From Raffaelea ambrosiae (lineage: Eukaryota > Ascomycota > Sordariomycetes > Ophiostomatales > Ophiostomataceae): a stretch of DNA of 64,000 nt. The notes under the pieces are model-generated. The model saw nothing but the letters and a program-made list of their open reading frames with translations, was not told where the DNA came from and did no database searches. The position numbers and the translations under genes are program-made. Where the stretch lies: NCBI GenBank assembly GCA_002778195.1, contig PCDI01000011.1:240362-304361 (forward strand), read 5' to 3'. This document shows, piece by piece, positions 32,547-43,296 of this stretch; positions within the stretch are counted from its first letter, which is position 1; each line of letters begins with the position of its first letter.

Positions 32547-34068
32547 GGAAGGAAATTGTCAATGACGCAGCACATTTATATGGCAATACTCTGGGCTGCA
32601 CTCCCGACTGTTACTTTCGACAAATTCTCTCGGCAGTTCTCCCGGCCGCGCTCTGGCAAGACTTGGGCAACTCGAAACTGTTCTTCTCCCAAAACAATTC
32701 TCCCGCCAGCCGCTACCAGTCGCCAATAATACTCCTACCAGCATTGCCGACTACCGGCTACACCCGCCGCGAGGTATTGCAATCGCCTAGCATACATTCG
32801 TATACGCTTGGAAATGGAACGAACGCACCGGAGTGAGAGTAATGGAGGAGGGTTCTACATATAATGTCACCACATATGGACAGGGGGGTGGCTATGATCC
32901 GTTTCTTGCTTTTTTTCGATTTTTTTTCTTTTCCACTTTTGTTCGCTATTGTTCCCTATAACTACTACACTGCGATTCACTTCGCGATGCGCTGCTCTGT
33001 GCGCTGCTTGATATGCGTTTCTGTCTATGGACTCTTTTTTTATAATTCTTCCTTGCAATGACCACGTCTTCACACGTGTTTTTCACGGATCGTTTTATAT
33101 GGGATTGGATCTGTCTTGCTCTGCACCTTACATTGGAGGTCTCAACACCCTTTGGCTGGTTCTTTGTTCCTTTGTTCCCCCTTTTTTTTTTTTTTTTTGG
33201 CTGCGCTGATGCTGCTTGGAACCCCTTAGATGATAGATTACCAGATCTCGTCCAGCTGCACCAGGCGCCAAATTGCTTCTTTTGCGCATGCTTCACATGC
33301 GCTTCTGCTTCTACCAATCGCCTTCTAGCTTCTGAGCAGCTCGTATTGCGCGGTGAGATGAATCCTTTTCTTCCATCTGCCGACAGCTCTCGTACATCTG
33401 CATGTCTTGCGATGACAAAGAAGCTTGCGTGCTTTCGTCTTGTTGTGTGGCCGCACACCAGCTGCTACAGCAAGCTGTTGCGAATGCCTTATCTTGCTGG
33501 GCGTTGTGTTTCAGAGACCGGCGACTGACATCAGTGTCTTGGACTCGGTGTATGTGTCTCGCGTGTTTTTGTGCTGGCTTTATCGTTTATCAGACAGGCC
33601 CTGGTCTGTCCACCAATCTAACTACCCCACCATTTCGCTGGCTGTCCGCTCTGCATATTATTATACGCCCTCCCTAAGGAGGTCTGGCCTGCCCCTCTTT
33701 CCTTCTCTGTCCCGCTAAATGCTAAATTCTCGAGAAGGAAGGAGTTGAAATAATCAAGAAGGGAGAACACGCCGTAAATTTAAGTTGTTGTCTGGCTGAC
33801 TTGTTTGCTTCGCCTCTCGCGTGTGTGTGTCTCGCCGGAGTGACTCTTACCAGATCCCAGTCACGTCGCCCTGCAAATTTTCAGCAAACCGGAGCGCGTC
33901 TCGCTTCCCAGTTCAACTTTTCCAAGCCTGTACGTCGTCTGACTCGAATTGAGCTTGCGCCCAGCTTCTTCTGCCAGCCACTTCGTGCCCCTTTGAACCT
34001 CTTTTGAGCCTCTTCGGAACCTCTCTAACAACCCGAACAAAAAATCAGAACCGAAGCAACAGTTCACG
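32547..34068. other. Intergenic between Rheb and SES1
   Basis: 1.5 kb, head to tail. No gene recognised. The last 350 bases before SES1 (33719-34068) also have no ATG and are probably leader. Confidence 0.45.
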
Positions 34069-36753
34069 ATGCTCGACGTCCTCGACTTCATCACCGAGCG
34101 CGGTGGCAACCCGGAGCTGATCCGGGAGAGCCAGCGGGTGAGCACACCCTGCAGTTGATCGTCTTCAGCTTCCTGGTGACTCTTTACACACGTATACGAT
34201 CCACGTCTGACAAGCTTTTTTCCCCCCCAGAAACGCTTTGCCCCCGTCGAGGTGGTCGACCAGGTCATTGACCTGTGGCAGGACCACCGCAAGACTCTAT
34301 ACGCAGCTACCCAGTACGTTCTGTGAACTCTGCCCTGTCTGTCATTACACAATAGCCTCGAGCTAACACACGAACAACAGGATCAAGGCCAGCATGAACG
34401 ATATCCGTACGTGAAAAACCAGGCAGAACAGAGTTGGGGATGAGGGAGGATCCTAGACGACAGCGACAGACAGGAACGAGGAACGAGGAATGAAGAAATT
34501 ATCCCCTCTGCATGCGCACTCCAACTAACGGCTACTGCTGCTTTCCTTGTGTGTTAGAAAAACAAATCGGTCTCAAGAAGCGCAACAAGGAGAACGCCGA
34601 CGACCTGCTCACCCAGAAGGGCGAGCTCGAGAAGCAGCAGAAGGAGAAGCTCGAGGAAGCTGCCGAGAAGGAGAAGCTGCTGAACAAGACCCTCAACTCT
34701 ATCGGCAACGTCATCCACCCCTCCGTCCCCGTCTCTCAGACCGAGGACGACAACCCGACCCTGCGCACCTGGGTTCCCGAGGACCGCGAGGTCGAGGTCG
34801 GCAAGGAGGACCGCAGCACTCTGCTGTCGCACCACGAGCTGCTGCTGCGCATTGATGGCTACAACCCAGAGGCTGGCGTGTACGTTTGCATATCGTCTTT
34901 TGTGTATTGACGTGCCTGTGTTCTAACTTGATACAGAAAGGTTGTCGGCCACCGTGGCTACTTCCTCAAGAACTGGGGTGTCTTCCTGAACCAGGCCATT
35001 ATCAACTGTTCGTCGACCTGCCATGACCCCCTCCTCCGCGTACACCCAACTGACTCCCCTCAGATGGCCTCGAGTTCCTCACGCAAAAACACGGCTACAC
35101 TGCCCTCCAGGCGCCGTTCATGATGTCCAAGGATGTCATGGCCCAGACTGCCCAGCTTGAGGACTTTGAGTAAGTCTGCTGGGGGAATGCAAGCGTGTGA
35201 AGAGTACAGCATACTGATCCCGTACGCAGCGAGCAACTGTACAAGGTCACAGACGGTGACTCTGAAAAGTATCTGATTGGTATGTTTCCTTGCCACGATA
35301 TGTACACATTATTGTTGCTATGAGTACTGACAACCTTTTGTTTCCCGCAGCGAGTGAGTCACCCGGACAGGCCCAGCTCCCGATAGCCCAACAAGGAGAC
35401 TAACATGCCAAAGCGTCCGAACAACCAATCTCGGCCTACCACGCCCAGCAATGGCTGCAGCCTGCTGACATGTAAGGCCGCCTTTTGTTGTGTCCCATCA
35501 AAAGCAAAACCACCCAGCCTGCTGACAGATGTACATAGGCCTCTCAAATATGCCGGCTACAGCACATGCTTGTAAGTCCCTTCTAGCCCAGACCTTTTCC
35601 TAACAGCCTACATGGGCTGCTCTGGCTGACCTGGCTACCTAGCCGCCGTGAAGCAGGTTCCCACGGCAAGGATGCCTGGGGCACTTTCCGTGTTCACCAG
35701 TTCGAGAAGATCGAGCAGTTTGTTCTGTGTGGTATGTTTGTACTCCCAATGCTTTGGTCCTCGCTCTGGTACTTGTCTAGCGTGCTTACACCTGCGCAGA
35801 CCCAGAGAAGAGCTACGAAATGTTCGACGACATGATCGCCAACTCGGAAGAATTCTGCAAGTCGCTCGGCCTGCCATACCGCGTTATTGCTATTGTTTCC
35901 GGCGCGTTCAACAATGCTGCTAGCAAGAAATACGATCTCGAGTACGCACAAATCTCACCAGATAATGGACATGCTGTTCGCCCTAACAGTCGCTGACTCT
36001 TCTCTTTAGGGCTTGGTTCCCATACCAGGCAGAATACAAGGAGCTCGTGTCCTGCTCCAACTGCACTGACTGTTCGTATCTCCCTATCGTCTCAATAATG
36101 CGCATCGCTCGCAAAGCCACAAAGCTGACAGCTGTTACAGACCAGTCGCGGGCGCTGGATATCCGCTATGGAACCAAGACCCAAACTGATGGTACGTCCT
36201 TTGTAATGTGGTGCCTGCTTCTGAATGAATTCATTGACTAATTCTCCGAACAGTCAAGAAGAAATACGTCCACTGGTAGGCGACCCTCGGGCTTTCCGCG
36301 CTGCGCACCGATACTGACTCATCATTGCTAACAATAACAGCCTCAACTCGACCCTGACAGCCACCAGCCGTACCATGTGTAAGTTCAGCCAAGGCAATTT
36401 GTCGAGCAAAGGAGTAAGAGACAACTTGCTAAGAGAGTAAATAGGCGCCATCCTTGAGAACTTCCAGACACCAGAAGGCATCCGCATCCCGGAGCCGCTT
36501 CGCAAGTACCTGCCTGGGTAAGTGCAGACAAGAGAGACGTCGACGGGCCACATCTGCAAAGACATTGTCCACTCACTAACACTGCATCAGAGCTCCGGAC
36601 TTCCTGCCCTTCACCAAGGAACTGCCCAAGGACTCGACGTCCCAGAAGGCCAAGCCCAAGGCTGCCAAGCCCAAGGCGCCGGCACCAGCCAAGCCCGCCA
36701 CCACCGAGGCTGTCGATAAGGCCGCCGACAAGCTCAAGGACGTCAAGGTGTAA
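34069..36753 (+). CDS. SES1: Cytosolic seryl-tRNA synthetase, 18 exons
   Basis: Exons: 34069-34137, 34231-34313, 34381-34406, 34558-34879, 34937-35007, 35064-35169, 35230-35279, 35351-35353 (3 nt), 35414-35471, 35539-35571, 35643-35731, 35800-35941, 36010-36071, 36141-36191, 36254-36275, 36341-36378, 36445-36517, 36591-36753; total 486 aa. The N-terminal tRNA-binding coiled coil runs to about residue 110 ([18 protein letters not shown] to [18 protein letters not shown]). The class II core follows: the serine-binding motif [13 protein letters not shown], motif 2 [20 protein letters not shown], and motif 3 around [20 protein letters not shown]. The C-terminus is a Lys/Ala/Pro tail ([17 protein letters not shown]), common in eukaryotic SerRS. 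It charges tRNA-Ser and tRNA-Sec-like substrates in the cytosol. Introns are 56-151 nt; exons of 3, 22, 26, 33 and 38 nt occur. Confidence 0.95.
35351..35353 (+). other. SES1: 3-nt micro-exon of SES1
   Basis: The bases CGA lie between the acceptor CCGCAG and the donor GTGAGT. With the flanking exons they give ATT GCG ACG TCC (Ile-Ala-Thr-Ser), the invariant start of TSEQP. Skipping it keeps frame but deletes Thr244. Flanking introns are 71 and 60 nt, with TACTGAC and GACTAAC branch sites. Confidence 0.85.
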
Positions 36754-38026
36754 ACGGGAGCAGCATGTAGGGATGTAGAAGAACAAAATGAAATACACGA
36801 GAAGGAACTCCTGGCCGAGAACATAGGCAGCAACACACCGCCGATGAGGAACGTGGCGCCCTATCGCACAGAGTTGGGGGTTCTTTATAACTATATACGA
36901 AAATAAGGTCTAAAAAAAACTGCGATATACAGCACGAAAAAGACAAAGTCTGGGAAGCCTCTGTGTAACAAGTTTTTATTGTGGAATTGATTCATGAATA
37001 CGCGGTATGGCCTTGCGTGACTGTGCATCGTAGCACAATTGCTAGGGGGGTGGGAACGCGTGTTTGAGGCATTGCCGATTGGGAAAGAAAGCGACGGGGG
37101 AAAGTGCAATTCTGTAAGAAAGGAGTGGAGATGGATGAGAGGAAGAAACAGGGAGACTAATAACGCATTGAAAATTGAAAATTGAAAATTGGTGCCGCAT
37201 ATGGAAAAGCCGCTGGTTCGCCGCCTCGCTGTAACTGTTTGGGTCCCAGTGAGCGAGCGGTGGCAGGAGCGATCCTCGCGTTCCTTCCTTGCTTTGGAGC
37301 GAGCGGGCAAAGCCACAACAAAGCAGGTTGTCGTCCGTTTGTGCGCCTCGCCTATTAATGCTAACTTCGCCAACAACGAGAACTGTCTCCTTCCACCATT
37401 CTTCTCCTCATTGCCGCATCCTATGTCTCGCCATCTACCGCTCCTTCACCCCGCTCCTAATTGACTGCTTCCGCATGCAGACCTCAACCCCCGAACCTAA
37501 TCAAACAAGCCGGCGGGATCTTTCGTTTTCCAGCATTCTCCTATTCTTACAGCGTATTCTTTACAAGCATCTTTCATCCTTTGCGACCCCTATCGACCCT
37601 GCCACCCGGCTCTGCAAGGCATTCCTAATCAAACCTTGCGGGGCTCTCATTCTTCTTCCCCTCTCCTAGCTCTTGCCAGCAGTCTTGCGCAGGACCGTTC
37701 TTGTGTTTGCCTGCTGGTGCACAACACCGGCGCTTTCTTCTCCGTTTTCTGTTTGGGGCGGTCCGCCGTTGTAAAACGACCGTCATATGAAGGACTGGGT
37801 GGCGACACTGCCCTAAGAAGCAGCTGAAAGGCGACGGAGCGGTGGCGGTTTGGACTAGTCAAAGAGAACGTGGCGGAAGCACTCAATCCAACGCGACGCT
37901 GACGCTACTTTCTTGGGGCTGAGCCCCTCTGCGGTTCACTCCCCCCCGAACGGGCGAGCTCTCACTTGTGAGTGGAACAAACACCCTTAAAAAACAATAC
38001 AAAGAGACAAAGAGACAAAGACACAC
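36754..38026. other. Intergenic between SES1 and the C78 peptidase gene
   Basis: 1.27 kb, head to tail. No gene recognised. A small triple repeat of aaaattg lies at about 37170-37190. Confidence 0.45.
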
Positions 38027-38047
38027 ATGCCCTTTTCCCCTTCCTAG
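37968..38047 (+). other. Possible 5'-UTR intron of the C78 peptidase gene
   Basis: A GTGAGT donor at 37968 and a pyrimidine tract ending TTCCTAG at 38047 frame an 80-nt candidate intron upstream of the start codon. Its removal would also remove a 7-codon upstream ORF (38027-38047). Confidence 0.4.
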
Positions 38048-38070
38048 TCCCAACGCGACAAGAAACAGCA

Positions 38071-38097
38071 ATGACACGGCTATGGGCGACGGGCTAA
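38071..38097 (+). promoter_or_regulatory. Short upstream ORF overlapping the C78 peptidase start
   Basis: An ATG at 38071 opens a frame of eight codons that stops at 38097, overlapping the likely main start ATG at 38082 in another frame. If transcribed it would reduce initiation at the main start. Confidence 0.45.
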
Positions 38098-38226
38098 CGT
38101 CGTGTCGGCCACAGCACATGGGGGAGGCGGCGCGTTTGCAGGGCAAGTCGCCCTCCACGGCGCAGGATAATGCCATTGGCTACAGTGATACCACCGTGGG
38201 GACGCAGGAGCTCGGCTCAAGCAGCC

Positions 38227-38260
<34 letters not shown>

Positions 38261-40587
38261 TCCCACCCGCGAGGAAGCTGCTGGAGTGAAGCCGAAAAGA
38301 GTCGTCCGAATAGCTGCCGACAATGCGACCTTTTCTGGGGCCGCCGGCCGTGGAACTTCTCTCAACAGCAATAGTGACAGCGACGAGGGTGAAGACGACA
38401 ACGACAACGACAGCGAGTCGTTGCTGGCTGCGTGCCAGGTGCCTGGATGTGGCGAAATCTTAAGCCTGAGGGAGATTGACTATCACGAAGACATGCACCG
38501 GGCGCACCTCCCGCTGGCCCAGCAGGAGGTCCGGGCCAACGACGCCGACGAGGCCGATGAGCCCGACCAGGCAAACGAGTCGCTTTGTGAGAAGGCAAAC
38601 GACGGAAAACGCGGGGCGACACGTAGTGAACGCATCGCTGGTACCAGCAGCTCTACCAGGCGAACAAAAAGCAGGGGCAAGGCAGACAATCGGCTCCGGC
38701 ACAGCAGCAGCAGCAACAAAGAAATGGCGGCAAGCAGACGCAGCACGACACACAGTGAGCGTCTTGAATTCGGGACCTATGTCGACAGGGAGGAAGTGCT
38801 TATAGCCCGATCGCGCTCGATGCCTTCGTCGCCAGATATGCAGGACCACCACAAGCATACTCGCTTCTCTGCCGATCTCAGCCACACCGCCTCCAGAACA
38901 CGATCTGCCGCTGATCTCATCTCGCCTATGCGCCATGCCAGTATCAACGAGGAGTCGGACAGCCGCCGTGAGCCGCACGGCACCTACGACCAACAGCAGC
39001 AGCAGCAGCAGCAGCAGCAGGCCAGATACCGCAGCCGGTCCAGACACACCCAGTCAAGACGCAGCCAGTCCAGGCGCAGCCAGTCCAGACACAGCCAGAC
39101 AAGACGGGGCATGCGTCACAGTTTCTCAGACGACCAGGCCAGAAGCAGCAGCGTGCACGACCGTGACAGTGTCCGTGACAACCACCGTGACCGGCGTCGA
39201 GAACAGCGAGAGCGCTCACGCCAGCAGCACGACCGGCCCCACAGCCGCAACTACGACGTCGAGCGTGAACGTGACCGTGGACGTGACCGTGACAGTGAAC
39301 AGGACCGAGGCCGAGACCAAGGCCGAGGCCGAGGCCGGACGTCCGGAGGAACAACTGTGACGCAGGCCAGGGCGTCATCGTCCCACCGATCCAGTCGGCT
39401 GTGGTGGGCCCTACTCTCTGGACTGCATCCCGAGCCAAGGAGACTGGTCGCAATTGTGCCACGGGCGGACAAGGCGGCCAACAAGGGGGGGAGGAGCCAC
39501 GACTGGAGTGAGAGGCCGGGCCAGCACGCGCGGCCACCTGCTCTCGACGACAATACCACGCCCAGCAGTCCAGCGGCGGCGCTACAAACGGGGAAGCACC
39601 CGGCCAAGAAACAGCACCAGCGTCTGGGCAAGGACGAGTTGGGTAAGTACGCACACGAGGACCGGATGCCAGACGGGCTGGTGATCTACCTCAACAATGA
39701 ATGGGGCATCGACCGCGCGGGCATCATTCCTGCCATGAGACAGCTGCTGGAGCTGAGCCCGACGACGCGCTACGCCTACCTCTGCGACCCGTGTGTGCAC
39801 CACGTATCGCGGCTGCCGAAGGAGGGCGGCTTCTGCGGGTACCGCAACATCCAGACGATGAGCTCGTACATTATCGGGGCCCGTTTCAGCGGACACAAGG
39901 CCCTCGGCGACCGCTTGCCGAGCATCTTTGACATCCAGAACCTGATTGAGAACGCGTGGGACATGGGCATCAACGCGGGCGGGCGGATCGAGACGGGCGG
40001 GATCCGGTTGACGCGCAAGTACATTGGCACGCCGGAAGCGCTGGCCCTGTTCCAGAGCATCAAGGTCCCTTGCAGCGTGCAAGCCTTCAACCACCGCAAG
40101 TTTGGGCGGGCGACGGAGATGCTGGTGCACGACGTGGAGCAGTACTTTTGCATGGGCCAGTCCGAGGGCGAGCGCAAAGTGCGGTGCACGACGCTGCCGC
40201 CGATCTACCTGCAGCACCCGGGCCACTCGTTGACGATTGTGGGCGTCGAGAAGACCAAGACGGGCGACACGAATCTCCTGGTGTTTGACCCCATGTTTAA
40301 GAACGGGCCGCCCATCACGCAGCTGGTGGATGGGCGCCGCATTGAGCCGCGGACGGCCGACAAGCTGCTTAAGATGTACCGTCGCGGGCCTAGATATCTC
40401 AACCGATTTAGGGCATTCGAGATTCTAAAGTAAGTTGAGAGAGAGGGGCAGAGAGAGAGACGGAGACACACAGAGAGAGAGCGAGACTAATCTTTCACTC
40501 TGCAGACTCACACCCAGGGCCAAAGACATTGCAGATCACGCAAAAGACGCCGCTACAGCGAGCCAAACAACGAGTTCGAACAAATGA
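38082..40587 (+). CDS. C78-family deubiquitinase, ZUP1/Mug105-like, with zinc finger and Arg-rich linker
   Basis: Two exons: 38082-40429 and 40506-40587, giving 809 aa. If the intron is not used, translation stops at 40433 (783 aa). The first in-frame ATG is MGDGLTS. Order: Ser-rich N-terminus with a Ser run, one zinc-finger-like element C-x4-C-x11-H-x3-H (Cys118 onward, CQVPGCGEILSLREIDYHED), a long disordered part with a Gln run, RSQSRRSQSRHSQ repeats and Arg/Asp repeats, then the C78 peptidase domain from about residue 525 (MPDGLVIYLNNEWGIDRAGI). The catalytic residues are Cys585 (GGFCGYRN), His715 (HPGHSLTIVG) and Asp736 (VFDP). Relatives are K63-linked-ubiquitin-specific ZUP1 and fission-yeast Mug105, not Ufm1 proteases in the strict sense. 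Substrate preference is inferred from the finger plus domain combination. Confidence 0.85.
38990..39020 (+). repeat. CAG repeat encoding poly-Gln in the C78 peptidase
   Basis: About nine to ten consecutive CAG codons within the disordered linker. Confidence 0.9.
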
Positions 40588-41003
40588 CATCATTTTCGAC
40601 GGACAAGGCGCTTTGGTGATCATTTTTTACGTTAGCATCTATTTTCTTGATAGTGCTTTCTTAAGTGTATTTTTGTTTGGTCCTGTGTGTTTTCTTCAGC
40701 ACACCGCCATCTACGGAGTTTTTCTTTGGGGAGGGAAATGCACTCTCACACACAGCGCGCTGCACATGAGATAGCACAAGAAACAGAGCGGGTAAGGGAG
40801 GCGAACCTTTTTTTAAGGTTGGTAGCGAGCAAAGCGGATTGCAACTCCCCTTGGCCATAGCATTGAGCGATTGTTTTTGTTTTTGTCTCTTTTTTTTTTT
40901 TCGAATTCCAACTCCCATTTTCTATTTGCTTTTCAAAGAAAAGTGTTTCGTAATGGTCCATTGCCCCATGCGGTACTGCCGGTGTCGGTATATTCTATCT
41001 TTC
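40588..41003. other. Intergenic between convergent genes
   Basis: 416 bp between the C78 peptidase stop and the ITPase stop. T-rich; no gene. Confidence 0.5.
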
Positions 41004-42052
41004 TTATTTCTTCTCTTCCTCCTCCTTGGCTGGCTCTTCTGAGAAGTCAGCCGTGGCGAGATACTCCTTGAGCTTCTGCAGGGCCTTGCCGCGGTGGGAA
41101 ATCTTGTTCTTCTCTGCCTTGTCCATCTCGGCATACCTGTTTCCATTGTCAGCAAGAGGAGAGAGAGAATAAACAACGGCCGTCTGGGTGAATACCTACG
41201 TCTTTCCTTCGTACTCGAAGATCGGGTCCCATCCTGGGAATGTTAGCAACCAGAGATTTTGCCATACAAAGAAAAAAAAAAGAAAAGAAGAAAAAAAGAA
41301 GAAAAAAAGAGATGAGTAAAACTTACCAAAGGTGGGTGGTCCGCGGGCGGGCACAATCTTGCCCTGCGAGAGTTGACGCATGTCAGCATACAATGTCTCT
41401 GTCTCTCTGTCCCGTCTTCTTTTCCCCTACCTCGGTGATGCCCTGGAACAGGATCGGCTTGTGGCCGGGACCCTGGCACAGCGCAAACGTGCACACGGCC
41501 TGGGCCGACTTGTCTTCGTAGGCGGCCAGCAGGTTGTTGAGGCCCTCGTGGCCGATGGACTGCAAGAACCATTTTCTGGGGTTTGGTGGAGACGGAGTCA
41601 GACAGAAGGCGATGCTTCACGAATGGGTTTCGGTCCAAACAATAAAAAGAAAAAAAGAAAAGAAAGAAGAAAAACTTTACATGTAGGCTCCGGGCAGGCC
41701 GTTGAGGGCATGGAAGCACAGGCAGGTGTCCTCGACGAGAACAGGGCCCTTGACCTGGATTTTTGTGCGTGCAGCCTTGTCAGAGATGGGTCACAAGAGA
41801 CAAAAAAAGGAAAAGGGGGGGGGGATCGCATTCTTATGAACGCACAATCTCGACAGCCCGGCGGCACTTGTCGTAGGTGACCTCCTCCTTGGTGCTGGCC
41901 TGGATCTCCTCGAGGTCAATCTTTTGGCTCTTGACCGTGATGGGTGGGTGGGCCGAGGCGGGGCCGGCGGCCGTCTCCAGGATGGCCTTGACCTCGAGGA
42001 GCTTGTTGGCGTTGCCGGTGATGAAGTTGAGGACGACTGGTTTGGAAGCCAT
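41004..42052 (-). CDS. HAM1: Inosine triphosphate pyrophosphatase (Ham1 family)
   Basis: Six exons, read downwards: 42052-41846, 41754-41681, 41575-41431, 41363-41327, 41233-41200, 41136-41004, giving 209 aa. It hydrolyses ITP, dITP and XTP to monophosphates, cleaning the nucleotide pool. Motifs: [12 protein letters not shown] (substrate/phosphate binding, N-terminus), [21 protein letters not shown], and [11 protein letters not shown] with the conserved Asp and Phe; SHRGKAL near the C-terminus supplies the base-contacting region. The C-terminus is an acidic/Lys tail ([11 protein letters not shown]). Exons 4 and 5 are only 37 and 34 nt. I used the GTGCGT donor after ATT for intron 1 because it gives [12 protein letters not shown]; a donor four bases further gives a frame shift. 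Confidence 0.93.
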
Positions 42053-42494
42053 TGTTTGTGGGGGGGGTTGTGAAGGCTGTAGTGGTAGGACAAGGACAAA
42101 AGGCAGAGGTTGAAAGTGTTAAGACCAAGAAAAGAGACGGGGCGTCGCTGATAACAGAAAATGGATGGGAGCTGTAGGCGGGGCTTTCCGCCTAACACGT
42201 TTGGCCCAGCCTACAACCCTGCCCAGCCTTACAGACGGCCTTTGTGACTTGAGCAAGACAGCATTTTGGAGTGAAGAACAATAATATGAGTAGTTTGAAA
42301 CAGGAAAAGAAAGCAGATATCTATTAGGCCTATATACAAACTTTTTGAAAAAAAAAAAAACACCATAATACCATTACATTTGCAAATAAAGAACAAGAAC
42401 AAGAACAATAAAAAAAACTCCAGTGGTCTATTTTCCCCCCCCAGCCGTGCATTCACCTTTTTTGGTTAAACCCTTCTATATTTACTGGGAGTGT
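42053..42494. other. Intergenic upstream of ITPase, downstream of FAP7
   Basis: 442 bp, both neighbours on the minus strand. No gene seen. Confidence 0.5.
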
Positions 42495-43296
42495 CTACTT
42501 CTCTTCCTCGTCTTGTGAGTCCTTCTCACCGGCATTGTCTTTCCGCCACTGCTCGACCCAGGCGACGATGCGGTCAATGTTGGACTCCATGTCCTCGACA
42601 GAGTTGCTCTCGAGGGGGATGACGATCTGGGGATCGTACGCATCCTGGGCCTCTGTGAGAAGGACCTGCATGATTTCTGCGTCGATGTTTTCCTGGAGTT
42701 TTGTTTCTGGGTAATTTCTGGGCGTGTGAGACGAGCGACGAAAGAAAGAAAACGAGCGAGGAGAGGAAAGAAAGAAACCGAGCGAAGCGAGGAAAGAAAG
42801 AAACCGAGCGAAGCGAGGAAAGAAAGAAAACGAGCGAAGCGAGGAAAGAAAGAAAACGAGCGAAGCGAGGAAAGAAAGAAAACGAGCGAAGCGAGGAAAG
42901 AAAGAGAAAACGAGCGAAGCGAGGAAAGAAAAGAACCTACCTTTGGATCAGACGGTCGTAGAGAGAGGTGGTGTCGGCGGTCAGGACGACGACGAGGTCG
43001 ACCCAGCTGGCCGGGAAGAGGTCGCAGGCGTGCCAGTCGATGAGGTGGCCGCCCGGGCTGGGGACGTGCTCGTCGTCCTCGAGGGCGTCGAGCAGGCGGT
43101 CCTCGTCGACGAGCCAGCTCTGGTACTGGTCGTCGAAGCCGTCGTGGACGGGGGGGGTGTGGTCGCGGACAATGTCGTTGACGGCGAGGTGGCGGAGGCC
43201 GGTGCGGGCGGCGATGGCCTCGCAGTGGGTGGTCTTGCCCGTGCCGGGGGTGCCGGTGACGACAATGTTGGGCTGGGTGCGGTGGTGGGTTGTCAT
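42495..43296 (-). CDS. FAP7: Fap7/AK6-type adenylate kinase (ribosome assembly)
   Basis: Two exons, read downwards: 43296-42941 and 42717-42495, giving 192 aa. The Walker A loop is GTPGTGKT near the N-terminus, and HLAVNDIV, HLIDWHACDLFP and the lid segment DRLIQRNYPETKLQENIDAEI follow, all typical of AK6/hCINAP/Fap7. The protein has adenylate kinase/ATPase activity and acts with uS11 (Rps14) in the last steps of 18S rRNA maturation. The C-terminus is acidic (SQDEEEK). The single intron, 223 nt, falls within the Arg codon of RLIQR and is almost wholly made of a 26-bp minisatellite. The P-loop and lid are intact. Confidence 0.93.
42763..42920 (+). repeat. 26-bp minisatellite inside the FAP7 intron
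   Basis: Units start with gaggaaagaaag and end with cgagcgaagc. Five units of exactly 26 bp (42763, 42789, 42815, 42841, 42867) are followed by one of 28 bp (42893-42920, two bases inserted). Degenerate copies flank them (42729-42762 and 42921-42933). Units differ by at most a base or two. Confidence 0.97.

Noticed and set aside
40430..40433. Ending the C78 peptidase at the TAA directly after EILK.
   Set aside because: Not excluded, but the bases form a strong GTAAGT donor and a CTGCAG acceptor 76 nt downstream restores frame; I preferred the spliced form and state the alternative.
42763..42920. Regular repeats considered as a CRISPR array.
   Set aside because: The units are directly adjacent without unique spacers and lie in a spliceosomal intron of a eukaryotic gene.
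42701..42961. A Lys/Arg/Glu-rich + strand open frame of 86 aa through the minisatellite.
   Set aside because: It is a by-product of the T-free repeat, which cannot form stop codons TAA or TAG on that strand; it lies antisense in an intron.
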